Part shown: piece after piece, positions 27,650 to 40,085 of the stretch
Layout of the letters: every line of letters starts with the position of its first letter
How positions within the stretch are numbered: position 1 is the first letter of the stretch
From: Zingiber officinale
Taxonomy: Eukaryota > Streptophyta > Magnoliopsida > Zingiberales > Zingiberaceae
Length of the DNA stretch: 64,000 nucleotides
Direction of reading: 5' to 3'
Assembly: GCF_018446385.1 (NCBI RefSeq)
Contig: NC_055990.1
Location: 25,221,726-25,285,725 of the forward strand
Position numbers and translations under genes: made by a program
Notes under the pieces: model-generated
Databases searched by the model: none
The model's input: the letters and a program-made list of their open reading frames with translations, nothing else
Told to the model about the DNA's origin: nothing

Positions 27650-28700
27650 GAGAATTTGTAATCGTCATTTCATAATGTACTCTTGTTGCACTTCATCGAA
27701 TCCACTAATATCCGTCAACATAATCTTTTTATTTTTTTCCTCCGCCATTGTGATCAAACAGTATTTCTGATTCACTTTTTCTTTTTTAATTTCTATTTGC
27801 AACTTAATCTTCTCCTTTTCAATTTCTACCAACATATCTATTTTGGCCATCTTCTCATCATGGAGTTACTTCTTGTCATTGGTTATTCTCTCAACCACTG
27901 CTTCTAGTTGTTTCGATTTTACTTCTTTGTGATTTTTTTCTTCTCTTGATCTTTTTGAACCTTCCTGCCCTATGGTCTCTCCCAATGAGAGGACATTGAA
28001 GACAAGTCTTCATCTTCCAAATTTATAGTGTCTGAAGAGCAAGTTCTTCTTTCTATAATATCCATTTTGGTTGATATCTTAATATTCCCAACAATGCTCA
28101 AATATGAATTCATTGTTTTCATTCTCTTTGTAGCTAGCTTTGGCCAACTTAATCTGTAAAGAGTACAAATTTATCATGATCAAAAGTGTTTGCATTTCAA
28201 AGGAAATAACTTGAACAAAAAAATCTAGAACGTGTTTGCAAATCAAACAAAATAATCTGAACTAAAAAAATGTGTACCTTACCTTATCATTGTCACTATA
28301 ACCACTTTGATGCAAGTTTTCAATTTGAGCCAAGCAAGAACAAAACTGATTGATTGAACGTTGGATAATGCTCCAACGATTTGTTAGTGAGTGAACGGTT
28401 CATTCTTGAAAATTAAGCTTCTTGCATTCATGGTAGTATTGATGTACTCTACTCCAAAATGTAATGGATTTTTTATCGTCTCCAACAATTGCATCTAAGC
28501 TCGTACTAAGCCAACCACTAACTAATATTTTATCTTTTTCATGAGTGAAATTCACACCTCACTGAGTTTTTTTATTAGTGCCTTCGGTGGTAGTTTGAGG
28601 AGTCGGAATAGTCGTCACGAAATCATTCAAAAGGTTTGGATCTCTCTCTTGTAAAAGTTGAGTGAAGATTCTATCACTACTTTGAGGATCTATAGTGCTA
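27650..28700 (-). pseudogene. Harbinger ORF1 remnant (SANT/trihelix-like DNA-binding protein)
   Basis: On the minus strand, disrupted pieces resemble the Harbinger accessory protein: FWSRVHQYYHECKKLNF and LTNRWSIIQRSINQFC near 28450-28340, a basic linker, then KIDMLVEIEKEKIKLQIEI and FDEVQQEYI at 27850-27665, the C-terminal coiled-coil part. In family elements ORF1 binds DNA and brings the transposase to the nucleus. Stops interrupt the frame. Convergent with the transposase. Confidence 0.65.
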
Positions 28701-29981
28701 AAAAATTAAACAATTTATCATATAATCAACATGTACAGATACATTTACCAACTAGAGAAATAGTAAGATATATGTTGACCAAAACAATTTATAGTAGATG
28801 GTGATCTTGATTTCCCTTCTTAAGTTAAACTTTCTATGCAATAAAATCATTTAGTTCCTTACACTCATTGCATGGGGCATTACTTGCATGGGCATTACTG
28901 ATGAAAATACCATTGTTTCAAAGAATCTATACCACAAGCAACATATTGGATCTCACACATACTAACTCTTTGATTGATTCTCATGATTTTTAGGTAAGCC
29001 AACTCCCACTATAAAATTAAATATATAAACATAGAAACAAGCAGATGAAAAAAAAAGTTAAAATTACTAAAAGCAAATGAACATGTAGAATTGTAGATGT
29101 GCAACAAATATTAATCATTCTCATTAATTGACTTCAATTCATTTACAAACCAAGGCAATCAAGTCATCTCACAAACACCTACATTAATATTAAAAATCGC
29201 AATTGACCAACTTTATAATCACACAACCAAAGCTCTCCATAAACACCTCACAACTGTAACATGTACGACTCTCCTCGAAAAAGAAAATAAAGCATCACAA
29301 AAATGACTGAAAATGGCAAAAGAACTAGATGCATCAATAAACTATACAAAAAAAAAAACTTTTGTAAAACCCGCACATTCATACAAAAACAACAATGTAG
29401 CAACCAAAAATAAAATTTCAAGATAAATACAAAGAAAATAAGATTGTGAGAAAGCTTACAAGTTCTCAATCAGTGTTCTAGTGATTCCAAACGCAGAATG
29501 TGAAATCTGGCGATAAATGCCCCAAAAACCATAGAGAGAGAACATAAAAACTCAGAATGCTCTTCCACGGATGGCTGTCGATCTGTAAAATATAGAGAAA
29601 AAAAGTGTGTGAGGTTTTAAAAAATGAGGGTTGAGAGAAGAAGAAATAGGCGTTGAGAGAAGAAGAAACGACAAACCTTCGAGCAGAGAAGAAGAAATGG
29701 CAAACCTGAGCGAAAAGAAAAAACATGCATTGAGAGAAGAAGAGAAGAAGAGAAGAAGAAACATCAAACTTTTGAGATAAACAAAGAAATGGCAAACACG
29801 TGGATGGAAATAATATTTTAATGTTAAGGTAGTGTTTTCATTCCCTAAATTTAGAGAGGCATTGTTCATAGAATCTAAATTTAGAAAACTAGTAGGGTAT
29901 CTGATACAAGAGATTGTTTTAGGTAAAATATAAAATTTAAGGTAAACTTTGTATTTAGGGTATTTGATATGGATTATCTTA

Positions 29982-30312
29982 AAATTTTAATGAAGTAAAA
30001 CGACGAAAACTTTTTTACTACCGAAATTTTTCCTTAATTTTACTTTCCGTTCTAGCTCTAAGATAAATAGAGTATTATCTTCATCTATTTTAACTTTATT
30101 CTTGTTAACTACATGCACCTGCAGTCACTTTGTTGGTTTAACTACATTTGTACTTAATTTTTTTATGCCAAAACTGCCATTCATTTCAAGAATTTTGTGT
30201 TCTATATTCTATCCTCCTAATTCAACTTATCGTAGGGACACATTAGTGAAGATAACGAGCATTACTTGGTCATGGCCAAACTACTGCAATGGGGCTCAGG
30301 CGATGATTGATG
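29982..30312. other. Spacer between the Harbinger and copia elements
   Basis: AT-rich, no recognised gene or repeat. Confidence 0.35.
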
Positions 30313-33300
30313 TGTTAATCTAAATGCATGGAATATAGAAATACAAAATCTATAATACTCACAGTGATCTCCCAAAGTAGATCTTCATCTTCGCTTATCG
30401 TCGAAAGAATAATCGCGAAAGAATCAGAAAGCTCTTCAAGATTCGACGAACCAAATCTCAAGCCTTCTCTTGTGTTCTTTCTTCACTCTTATGATGAACT
30501 TCCCTCTTTAGGAATTCCTTGGATGAAAGTATATAGGAGAAGCAGGTAAACATGTCACTTTCAAAGCTTTTCACCTTCCTCTATAATGTAAGCTCTAATT
30601 ATATTGCACATAATGAATGGAAGAGGAAGAGGAATAGGCAATCAATCAATACCCATTCTTCCATCAATGTGTGCAGTCAATGCATACATCCAACATCTTC
30701 CACTCGTTCAATGCAATCCATAAAAGTCATCTAGTCACAAGGACTATGTTAGTCACATAGACTATATTATAATCAAGTCACAAAGATCAAAGCGAAACAC
30801 TAATTAGTCACAAAGACGAAATAAAAACATCAAATCCATACTTTAGGTAAAATGATTCGTATGACAACAAGCACACTAAGCAATTATTACTAAGAAAATT
30901 ATTGCACTTTACATAGTTGCTCTATAGAATGAATCAGATACATCAATAACTTGCCTTTACCTTAGATTAAATTATTTACATCAATATAAACATCTTTAAT
31001 CCCTTATAACGACAATTATGTCGAGAGCATATTCCACATTTCTAATATAATTTATTCACAATCACATTTTAAGTACTCAATAAAAAATATAATTAATCGA
31101 CTAGTGAATAAATGTCAAAGATGTAAATCTATTTTATCTTCCTTTTTAGCTTGAATATATTCATTCTAATCAGTCGCTTTCCTAGTTATGCTTTATAGAC
31201 CGAATCATCCATAACTAATAGGAAATATGCTAAAGTAGCAGACACTAATTAAAACTTTAAGTAAACAACTAAATAGTCATTAAGGGTAAGATTGAGATTA
31301 ACTTATAATCTTAAAAGTCTCACATAGTAGAGAAGCAGGGATCCATTCTTCTACTACTATTATTGTCATTATAGCACATGTGGTATGAATCACACGCTAA
31401 GATATCTTTTTCTTTATAAGTGTATATTTTTTTCTCAAAATTTAACATCATATAGATTTTGATCTAGGCATACTTAACTAATCATGAATTTAACATATGA
31501 ATTTCAATCTGACCTTATACAAATTCAGTAAATGGTGTGTTTATTTACTTTGATCATTATATAAATGATCTTATCTTGACACAATTATCAAAGTGACCTT
31601 AACTTATAAATATGTCTCTTTTCACCGCTACATAAGTTGTCTCATAAGTAACGGTCTTACATCTGTTTATACTTAACAAATAGAGATGATTGTCAATGTG
31701 AGTGGACCAATCTCAATCTGTCAACATGCTCATTGAGACTTTAATCCAAATGTAACAATATATACACTGAATAGATCATAACATTTTACAATGTGTTATA
31801 TTCTACAAGATTACAAAATCTTCACATATCCTTGAAATGACTCTTTAGTTAATGACTTAGTAAAAAGATCTGCAAGCATAGTACGTGTAATGATATACTA
31901 AAAAATTATCTATTTCTTTCAAGCCATATAGCTTCTATTGTTGATAAGGCTACATAAGTCTGCTTTTTGCTATTTCATGACACCACAATTTAGCAAGAAG
32001 TCATATGTGGATTTTCTGTCATTAAGGTCTCTCACCCAATTTGCATTTATATAGCCCTTCAGATTCATCTTAAATCCTTGGAAATAGATACAATAATCTG
32101 TTATTCTTTTGAGGTATTTTAATATCTTCTTCATCGCTTTCGAGTGTCTTGATCCTCAGTTTGACTGAAAATGATTAACTAAGCCAACAACATACATAAT
32201 ATCAGGACAAGTATACAATACAGTGTACATTGAACTATCAATAACACTGCGTATGATTTTTTTCTTCATTTTGGCTATTTCTTCAGGAGTCTTAGGATAC
32301 AATATTGTAATTTGACATATTGAAGTATTATAACATCTTAGTGATATAAGCTTTTTGAGATAAACCTAAAATCCTTTTTGATTGATCACTAATGATCTTT
32401 ACTTCTAACATATACTCAGCTTTTCCTTTATCTACTATGTCAAATTCTGATAAAAGTCACAATTTTACTTCTATATATCACTTATTCACAATAGCACTTC
32501 GGCTTAGAGGAAGATCGACTAATTTCTAAACTTGATTCTTTCTCATTGATTCCATTTACTCATCCATTGCAACTTTTCATTTTTCTCTAACTAAGCATCT
32601 AAAAGTTTCCTCAATCGTTCAAGGTTCCTCATCGTCAACTGCGAGAATCATCAATGCCTCATTCTCAATGTTAAACCTTCTCCAAAGTTTAATCTTATGA
32701 ACACTTTTTCGTAAGTTGGATTATTGAGAAGTCAACTCATGACTTGACAAATTACTCTCACTAGGTTGACTAGATTCAAGCATCTCTCATAATTCTTGAT
32801 TCGTTGATAAAGGGGCATGATCCTCTTCCTCTATTGGAAATAAAGGATTTGTTTATCAACTTCACCTCTTGTGGAGAATTCAATTACAAGAAAAATAGCA
32901 TCTCTCGACTCTATTTCAGAGATGATTCCAGCTTGTTGCTCACTAATAAAAACATAACCCTTAAAGTATCAGAATACTTTATAAAAATACATTTCTTACC
33001 TTAGGTTATAATTTTCTATATTTGTGAGTCTTATCATGAACATAAGCAATTGACCTCCAAGGTCTCAGATTACTCAAATATGATTTTCTGTCTGTCTAAT
33101 ATTCATATAGAGTAAATGGAACATATTTAGAAGGTACTTAGTTAAGTATATACATTGCAATTAATAATGTATCTCTCCAATAGAAAATTGGCAAATTAGC
33201 TTGAGCTATCATAGACCTAACTATATCTAGAAGAGTTCGATTTCTTCTTTCAGCAACCCTATTTTGTTACGGAGTTCCAGGGATAGTTAGCTGTCTAATG

Positions 33301-33835
33301 ATCTCTTTCTCATTACACATTATTTTGAACTGATAAGACAAATATTCACCTACACGGTCAGTGCATAAGGTCTTAACCTATGTTCCTATTAATTCTTAAC
33401 TTCGTTCAAGTAACGATTAAAACAATCTAATACTTCAAATTTATGAGAAATCAAATACACATGACCAAAGCATGTGAAGTGATAAATAAATGTAATGAAA
33501 TAAGAACTTTCATTTTTAGCATTCACATTCATTGGTTCATAAATATACGAATGAATTAATTGCAATAGTGATTCAACTCTAGTAGCCTTACCAAATGATT
33601 TTCTAGTTACTTTTTCCAATAAGACAACACTGAACTAACAATATAATACTCATGAAAAAAAAGATAAACATGAATCTATCTTTTTTGGTTCAGTACAATC
33701 TTGAGCAAAATGACCCCTTCTTGCCACAGTTATAATAAGTCAGCTTGCTCTTAGCTTTTTGTCTATATTTCTTTTCTTTCTTCTTGATTTGGTCTTGCCC
33801 GGAAACAACACCAGCTTCTTTTCCTTTTCCCTTTC

Positions 33836-34899
33836 TGTTGGAGCAATCTGTGTGACTCTATGTTTCGATGTTTGGGCAAATATTTAAGTTAGGATTATTA
33901 TTGCATTTGATATACGCTTGTGAGTGTGCAAGATGTAGGTATAATAAGGAAAGTTCAAGTGGGATCTTGGAAAAGGTGAAAGTCCAAGTGGAGTCATGAC
34001 AGTGTAAGTTCAAGTATGCAGTCTTGGCAATGCAAGTCCAAGTATGACTTAGCAAGGTTGAAGTCTCAGAGCGAGAAGCTCTTGGCAAAGAATGAAGTTC
34101 CGGAGGTGAGGAGCCTCATGACAATGGAAGACCTGACAACAAGGATAAGGCTAAAGATCTAAGGGACACAAGGTTAATGGAGGAGGCTAGAAGGCAAGGT
34201 CAAGGTTGTCCAGGTGAGGACGAGTGCATAAGAAAATATACTTAGGCAAATCCTAAGTTTAGGGTTTACCAGTCGATTGGTATATGTACTAGTCAAATGG
34301 TGGCTGAGCTGAGAGAGAATAGAATATTTCAGTTCTCTTAATCGAAGAGGATCATTTGATTGGTCCTGGAACCAGTCAACTAATAGAATCGTTGGAGTAC
34401 CATTGACCAACACCAGTCGACTGGTGCTAGGATCAATCGACTGATAATGGTAAAATTAGGTTACTGATTTTTTCAAGCTCTATATAATGGAGCTTGGGGA
34501 GACTGGCTTTGGTTATGATAATAGGAGTGGTTAACCCCTATTAGAGTCTCCAAATCTCTCTTGGTGATCAAGAGTGTGTGTTTAAGTGTTTCTTGTGAGG
34601 TTTCTCCACCGACAAGAAGGCTTGAGCTAGCCGAAGTTCCGAGGACTAATCCATCGATGGATAAGAATTGTTCACCTTACGGACACACCATGAAGTATGA
34701 GCATTATCTTCGAACCACGTTAAACGAACGTGTTTGAGCTTGTGTTTGATTTTTCTTCTTGTATATTGTCTTCTAGGGTTAGTTTTCATTATTACTTATA
34801 GGGTTTTCTTATATTCCTCTACACTAACAAGTATAGGGAGCGAATGTCGTGGGTGATCAGCTATTCACCCCCCTCTGGCTGGTATCAAAAGTCCTAACA
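33836..34899 (+). mobile_element. LTR-type insertion (probable solo LTR) inside the copia fossil
   Basis: About 1,064 bp starting TGTTGGAGCA and ending GTCCTAACA, i.e. TG...CA with short inverted ends. Flanks CTTTC and CTTTA match at 4 of 5 bases, a likely target duplication. A TATA-like CTCTATATAATGG lies near 34479-34491 on the plus strand. The repeated word AGTCGACTGGT and variants occur inside. It splits the gag region of the older copia element, so it came later. No coding region is seen. Confidence 0.65.
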
Positions 34900-35833
34900 C
34901 TTTACTTTCTTAAATAATCTTTTCTTATTCTTGGAATCAGAACCTTTAGCTACAAAAACTTAATCATAAATCCTTGCTGATTTTATTCTCTCCATCTCAA
35001 GTTCTATATGGCATGATACATCAGTTAAAGTCTTGATACTTTCACTATGTGTAAGGTTCTATTTCATCGTTTCTCAAGAACCAGGAAGGGAATGAATTAC
35101 TGCTTGAACCTGTTATTTATCGGTCAACTCATGACTAGCAGCCCTAAGCTCTCGAATCATATTTGTCATTTTTCTCAGATGTTGGGCCATGATAACATTT
35201 GAGCACTTTTTATAGTTGTTAAACTTAATTGTCAGCTAACGAAGCTTACTCGGACTTAATCCACTGTACTTCTCTCTGAGGGCTACCTAGACAGCATGAG
35301 CCGATAGTAATGACTCATATTCAAATACTCGGTCGTCTACCATTGAACTAATCAATATCCCCTTAGTAGTGGAGCTTTTTTTCTTTTATATCTTATAGAC
35401 ATCAAGAACAAGTTTATGTTGTGTTGTAGAACCATCAGCAGGTTCATCCATAAACTGATTTATGATCTCTAGAACTTCTTATTTCTTAAGAATATATTGT
35501 ATCTTGAGGTACCAGATTTTATAGTTATCCCCATATAATTTTTCTCCCTTATTGAGTTAAATTATAATATTTTTAGCTGTCATAATCTACAATAAATAAG
35601 CATATTATTTATTATTATTTTAGTGTAATTCATATGCATATAATTAATTATTGACTTGATGTAAATTAATTTACAAAATCAAGTGATAACTATATTTCCA
35701 CTCATCATTTGTATGTTTCGATCTAATCAACATTGAATATTTATATTACACGCATTCCATCAAATGAACTAATCATGCAATGAATGTATCATTAAATAAA
35801 CTAATCATTCTGTTAAGACTGTTAACACATAAC

Positions 35834-36638
35834 TGTTGGGGTTCAATCAAAGTCCCATATTGAAAAGATTTAGTAAAAATTCTAGATTTAAAAGAATATA
35901 TGATATCTCCATTGCATGAGGTATTTTGGGGAGAGCTCAAGAGCAAAACCATGAAGGTCTAGGCCTAAAGTTGATAATATCATGTCATTGTAGAGATATG
36001 TGAACATTCTTTGTGTATAATAATTAGTACCACAGCCATGGTCCAGACTAGATACCATATGAGATGGCCTTGAATGAAGTTGAGGGTGGGCCTGGGGTAG
36101 GTCAGGTTGACCGGATGCTTACGGGAAGGCCCTGAAGTAGGTCAGGGTGACCGAATATTCGCGGGGAGGCCCGAATCAGGTCAGGCTGACTGGATGCTTA
36201 CGGGGAGGCCTAAAGCAGGTCAGGGTGACCAGATACTTGCGAGGAGGCGAGTAGATCAGGGTGACCAGATGCTCGCAGGGAGACCCAAAGCAGGTCAAGG
36301 TGATTCGCTCACGGGGAGGCCCGAAGCAGATCAAGGTGACCGAATGTGGATGCTTGAGGGGAGGCCCAGAGCATATCAAGGTGATTAGATGTTCACTAGG
36401 AGCCCTGGACTATGAGAGTAATTGTGGTCTTTCATTTAAGGGGAGCATTGTTAGGGTTCAATTAAAGTCCCACATTGGAAAAATTTGATAAAAATCATGG
36501 ATTTAAAAGGATGTAGGATATCTCCATTGACATGATGCCTTTTGGGGAGAGGCCAAGAGTAAAGTCATGAGGGCGTAGGCCCAAAGTGGACAATATCATT
36601 CTATTGTGGAGATATGTGGGCATCCATTGGGCACAACG
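35834..36638 (+). mobile_element. TRIM-like short LTR element with an internal minisatellite
   Basis: Two direct repeats of about 190 bp begin TGTTGGGGTTCAATC at 35834 and TGTTAGGGTTCAATT at 36449; both continue AAAGTCCCA and share GATATCTCCATTG, TTTTGGGGAGAG and GAGATATGTG. They bracket about 430 bp without coding capacity. The 5-bp ATAAC occurs at 35829-35833 and 36639-36643, fitting a target duplication. The two LTRs differ at many sites, so it is old. The size and lack of genes suggest a TRIM. The right border could be a few bases off because the TG...CA end is not perfect there. Confidence 0.65.
36095..36400 (+). repeat. Minisatellite of about 35-40-bp units inside the TRIM-like element
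   Basis: About eight diverged copies of a unit like GGTGACCGGATGCTTACGGG followed by GAGGCCCGAAGCAGGTCA. Units are unequal in length, and the last ones are shortened. GC-rich compared with surroundings. Confidence 0.85.
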
Positions 36639-36699
36639 ATAACATTCTTTTTCCAAATTCGTTAAGGCATAACATAACTTTTCATTAAAATAACACTGT

Positions 36700-37960
36700 T
36701 TGTACATAACAACAGTTCCTATTACATGATTTTATTAATATGAGCTTAATAGTATTCATACATAGTGATAGTAATAATAACTGAACTCTACTTTGCTAGA
36801 TAAGCTAACACTACTCTCTTTAAGACAAACACTAGTGGTTGTATTTGATAGTATTGATAGTAATCAATACAAGTCCTATCTTTCTTAGTTCAGCTAGGGC
36901 AATCTCAGACAAATCGATTTCAGGATTTTCTAATTGGTCAATATTAGAATCCTCCTATGGATCCTCCTCAGACTCTTCGAGATCTTCCTTAAACTCTTCT
37001 GGATCCTCTTCAGGATCCTCCTTAGACTATTCAAGAACGTCTTTTGGGAACTCATGGTGATGTAGTTCCGATCCACACACAATTTTGAATATGAGATACG
37101 CCTTTCAAAGTGCCCCTACATATGGTGTGCTACTACCTTTAGATTCCCGACATTGAACGAATCAAAGCTCAAATTCTATAATTATTAAGGATGGGAAACT
37201 CTTCTTGCTCTAGCTTCCAGAACAGTTAATCAAGTCGTCCAATGTATCCTCTGACTCTATAAACTAGGTCATACTCAATCTCCTAAATCTCCTCCTGTAG
37301 CTCGTTCCATCATCTTTCGAGATATGTGTGCATATTACCAGTGACATTTGGAATTAAAAATAATAATGTCAGTACAAAATTTACAAACCAGTAACAAAAT
37401 CGATTAAATTCAATTGACACATATGCATGATACTTAAGCAATAAGAAAATAAATTTTATTTATTTGAGTAGTTTCAGTTGACAGACACACTGGACCGGTC
37501 GTTTGAGAAACCGTACCATAAACTTTAGCTTAGTCCTTTATCCTCATTAGAACTAATCTAATTGAGATGTTCAGTTGTTATGTTTAAACTAAGCTAACAA
37601 CTAAGCTCATTTAAGTCTGAATCAGACTTATTGATCAAATCAATGTTTATTTGATCAATCATAGCCGATTGGACAACTTGACCCAATTTTGATCAAATCC
37701 GGCCTATCAGAACAAATCTAGTCCACTTGATCAAATATGGAAAGGCCCGGTCCAATTAGATTCAATGTGGTCTAATTAAATCAAACTGATCTGGTTAAAC
37801 CAACCAATGATTTGAACCAAATTAGGGGTCTAAAAGGATTAACATGATCTAATTAAATCAACCAATGATTTAAACTAGACCTCGATTTAATTGGACCAAA
37901 TTAATTTTCTTAAATCAATTAATAATTTGAATCAGATTGACGTCTCAATGACCTAATTAT
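36700..37960. other. Unexplained degenerate region
   Basis: 36955-37030 repeats words of the type GGATCCTCTTCAGGATCCTCC, which on the minus strand would encode an acidic Glu/Asp-rich stretch; 37100-37330 also looks like decayed coding DNA on the minus strand. 37480-37960 is AT-rich and repeats AATTAAATCAACCAATGATTT-like words. Probably old transposon sequence, but I cannot name the family. Confidence 0.3.
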
Positions 37961-37970
37961 TACTCAAGTT

Positions 37971-38724
37971 CAGGGGCGTAGCTACATGGGGCCGAGGGGG
38001 TGCGATCGCCCCCTCTGAAATTTTGGGGGAAAAAATTAATATAGTGATTTTTTTTAAAAAAAGATTTAGTTATAAATTCTAAAAATTTCAAGATTTTTTT
38101 ATAAAATATTCAATTAAAATAAACAAGAACCCAAACTTTTTTTCTCTCTTTCCGTCAATCTTTTTTTTTCTCTCTCAATATTTGTTTTTCTCTCTCCCAT
38201 TGCCCGTACTTTTATCCCCTCTCCCTTCCTCCTCCAAATCCCCTCTCCTTTTTTCTCCTCTGTGGTATTCTTCCTCTCATAATCCTCTTATTATTCTTTT
38301 CCTAATCTTAATTTTACCCTTTAAGTTTTCGTCTCTATTTTAACAATTCGATTAAGTTTCCGTCACTAATTAACTTTCTAATTAAGGTTTTTATTCTCAA
38401 TTTTTCTTCCCAGCACCCTAAAATCTTCCTCTCTGATCAACCTTCTCTTCGATCTTTGACACGCTCCTCTCCTCTCCTCTTTGATCTCCAGCACTGGCAT
38501 GCATCTCGTCGGTATGCACGATCTTCTCCCGTTCCCTCTCCTCTCTTAGTGATTGCTTGGCGGTGGCCTCACAGCGAGGTCTCGCTTTGGCCATAGCCTC
38601 ACAGTGAGGTCTTTCCTTGGTTGCGGCCTTGTAGTGAGGTGGTGAGGTTGGGCGTGACCTCAATAGTGTGTCGTGGTGAGCTTGAATTCGCCCCCCCTGA
38701 ATGCAAATTCTAGCTACGCTGCTG
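37971..38724. mobile_element. hAT-type MITE (non-autonomous) with exact 8-bp target duplication
   Basis: Starts CAGGGGCGTAGCTAC and ends CTAGCTACGCTGCTG, inverted repeats that match at 12 of the first 14 positions. CTCAAGTT occurs directly on both sides (37963-37970 and 38725-38732), the 8-bp duplication made by hAT transposases. GCCCCC and GGGGG tracts close to both ends are typical of this kind of element. 754 bp, no transposase. The clean duplication suggests it is younger than the surrounding copia fossil. Confidence 0.88.
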
Positions 38725-38949
38725 CTCAAGTTCATGGCTAATTAACTGAAATATTTTAAAAAATAATTAATTTCCTTTTAATTGAGCTGTGAATTAATTA
38801 AATCATATTCTAATTAAATGCAACGACATACATTAATTAAAAAAATTGCACTAACAATACCAGCAGCGTTGACATTAATTTAATATGTACGAGGTTCAAA
38901 AGTGTTTTTCTCATACGTTAAATGTATTAATAATAAATTTAATAGTTGT

Positions 38950-38950
<1 letters not shown>

Positions 38951-38980
<30 letters not shown>
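38951..38980 (+). repeat. A30 homopolymer
   Basis: Thirty uninterrupted A residues. May be a retroposon tail or simple replication slippage. No retroposed gene is recognised just upstream. Confidence 0.9.
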
Positions 38981-38982
<2 letters not shown>

Positions 38983-39640
38983 TTGCCAAAATATATGCAT
39001 GAAACTTAATACTTAGTACAAAACCTAATGTTTTGATTTTTGTTTGCTATCACCCACTCCACTTTTCTCTTCTCCGTCACCAGTACCCACGCCGCGCCAT
39101 CACCTCCGACCCCCTTCGGCATCGGTCATAATCGGAGGACTGACCTCCTAATCGTCCATCGGCTAGAAACGGAGAAAAACTTCATGGTTATCATCCGCTA
39201 CGTTCGGGGTTCGATGATGGTCGTAGATCGTGATTGAGCCCAGTTACGGGCCCGTCAACGGTAGAATCCGATAGAGCAAACTCCATCCACGATTCCTCCA
39301 GTGATGAAAGGTGTATACCATTCGAACATATCTACTAACATATCTTATGCACATATCCTTTTATAGTAAGATGATCTATAAGCATAAGAGATCTTACGCT
39401 TTCATGACAACATGATCATATATCAAGCAGAAAGATCTATCATGCATTCATCCTAGTTTTGATATCATTGTTGATCTAAAAGCATAAAATATAGAAATAT
39501 GAAATATGTAAAACTCACAATGATCTCCCGTAATATATCTTGATCTTCGTTTGTCATTGGAAGAATGATCACGAATGAATTGGAAAACTCTTAGCTTCAA
39601 GATTTCATAAACCAAATCCCTATCCTTCTCCATGTGTTAT

Positions 39641-40085
39641 TTTATTAAATAAATTAATAATGTTAAATGACTCAACGTGAAGGGATAAAATATTTGATTT
39701 TTTTAAAGCTATTTTTTAAGATTTTAAACTTCATCATGTTAAATTTACAAAGGTAGAAAGCGTAATATATCAAAATACAGAGGAACTGGAGAATTTTAAT
39801 TAACAAACTCTTCTGGGGCAGAATGAAATTTTCCCATAAGTATTATTACTGCCGTCGGATCGATGAGGTTGGCGTTGGGCATCGAGGGAAGCACGGAACA
39901 AATCAAAAGGACGCTTTCTTTCGATGCGATTCCGCTTCCGTCACCGACGTATCGGAAGGCCCAATCCCAAAGGTAATCGCCGGATTCCTGCTTCCTCCGG
40001 CGAAGAAGCTAGTAGCGTAGCCGCCGACCACTCCTCTACGTCTCCTTCCTCCTGTCCTGCAAGGAGCTGTAGTACCTCCGCGCTG
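39641..40085. other. Promoter and leader of the farnesyltransferase beta gene
   Basis: AT-rich to about 39830, then GC-richer. An in-frame ATG at 39924 could extend the protein by 54 residues with a basic, plastid- or mitochondrion-like composition; Arabidopsis ERA1 also has an upstream in-frame extension, so this start deserves attention. Confidence 0.5.

Larger units (their letters stand above)
25898..29978. mobile_element. PIF/Harbinger DNA transposon, decayed but with both ends
   Basis: Ends GAGCATCCACATCAG (25898-) and, inverted, GATAATCCATATCAA (-29978) match at 11 of 15 positions. Both are flanked by TTA (25895-25897 and 29979-29981), the usual PIF/Harbinger target duplication. The inside carries two convergent genes: a DDE transposase on the plus strand and a SANT-like ORF1 on the minus strand. 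Length 4,081 bp. Pyrimidine-rich DNA near 29630-29765 (minus strand) precedes ORF1 and may be its leader. Diverged ends and several coding breaks show it is inactive and old. Confidence 0.85.
30313..39640 (-). mobile_element. Old Ty1-copia retrotransposon fossil with nested insertions
   Basis: Two related LTR pieces in the same orientation lie about 9 kb apart: one starts at 30313, the other at 39469, each opening TGTTRATCTAAA on the plus strand, then followed by the shared word CTCACARTGATCTCC. Next to the upper piece, on the minus strand, TGATATCAAAAC resembles the copia primer-binding site TGGTATCAGAGC. Between them, minus strand, are gag-like DNA with a CCHC zinc knuckle near 33720, an integrase region near 33180-33310 and reverse-transcriptase/RNase H-like DNA near 32000-32600. 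It is heavily broken, with many breaks throughout. Other elements have inserted into it: 33836-34899, 35834-36638 and 37971-38724. Joining the upper LTR to the same element as the inner parts is an inference; the span 36.7-39.4 kb is poorly explained. Confidence 0.6.

Noticed and set aside
29478-29869. Two overlapping minus-strand frames rich in Phe, Ser and Leu
   Set aside because: They arise from a purine-rich repeat read on the other strand inside the Harbinger element; no protein family resembles them.
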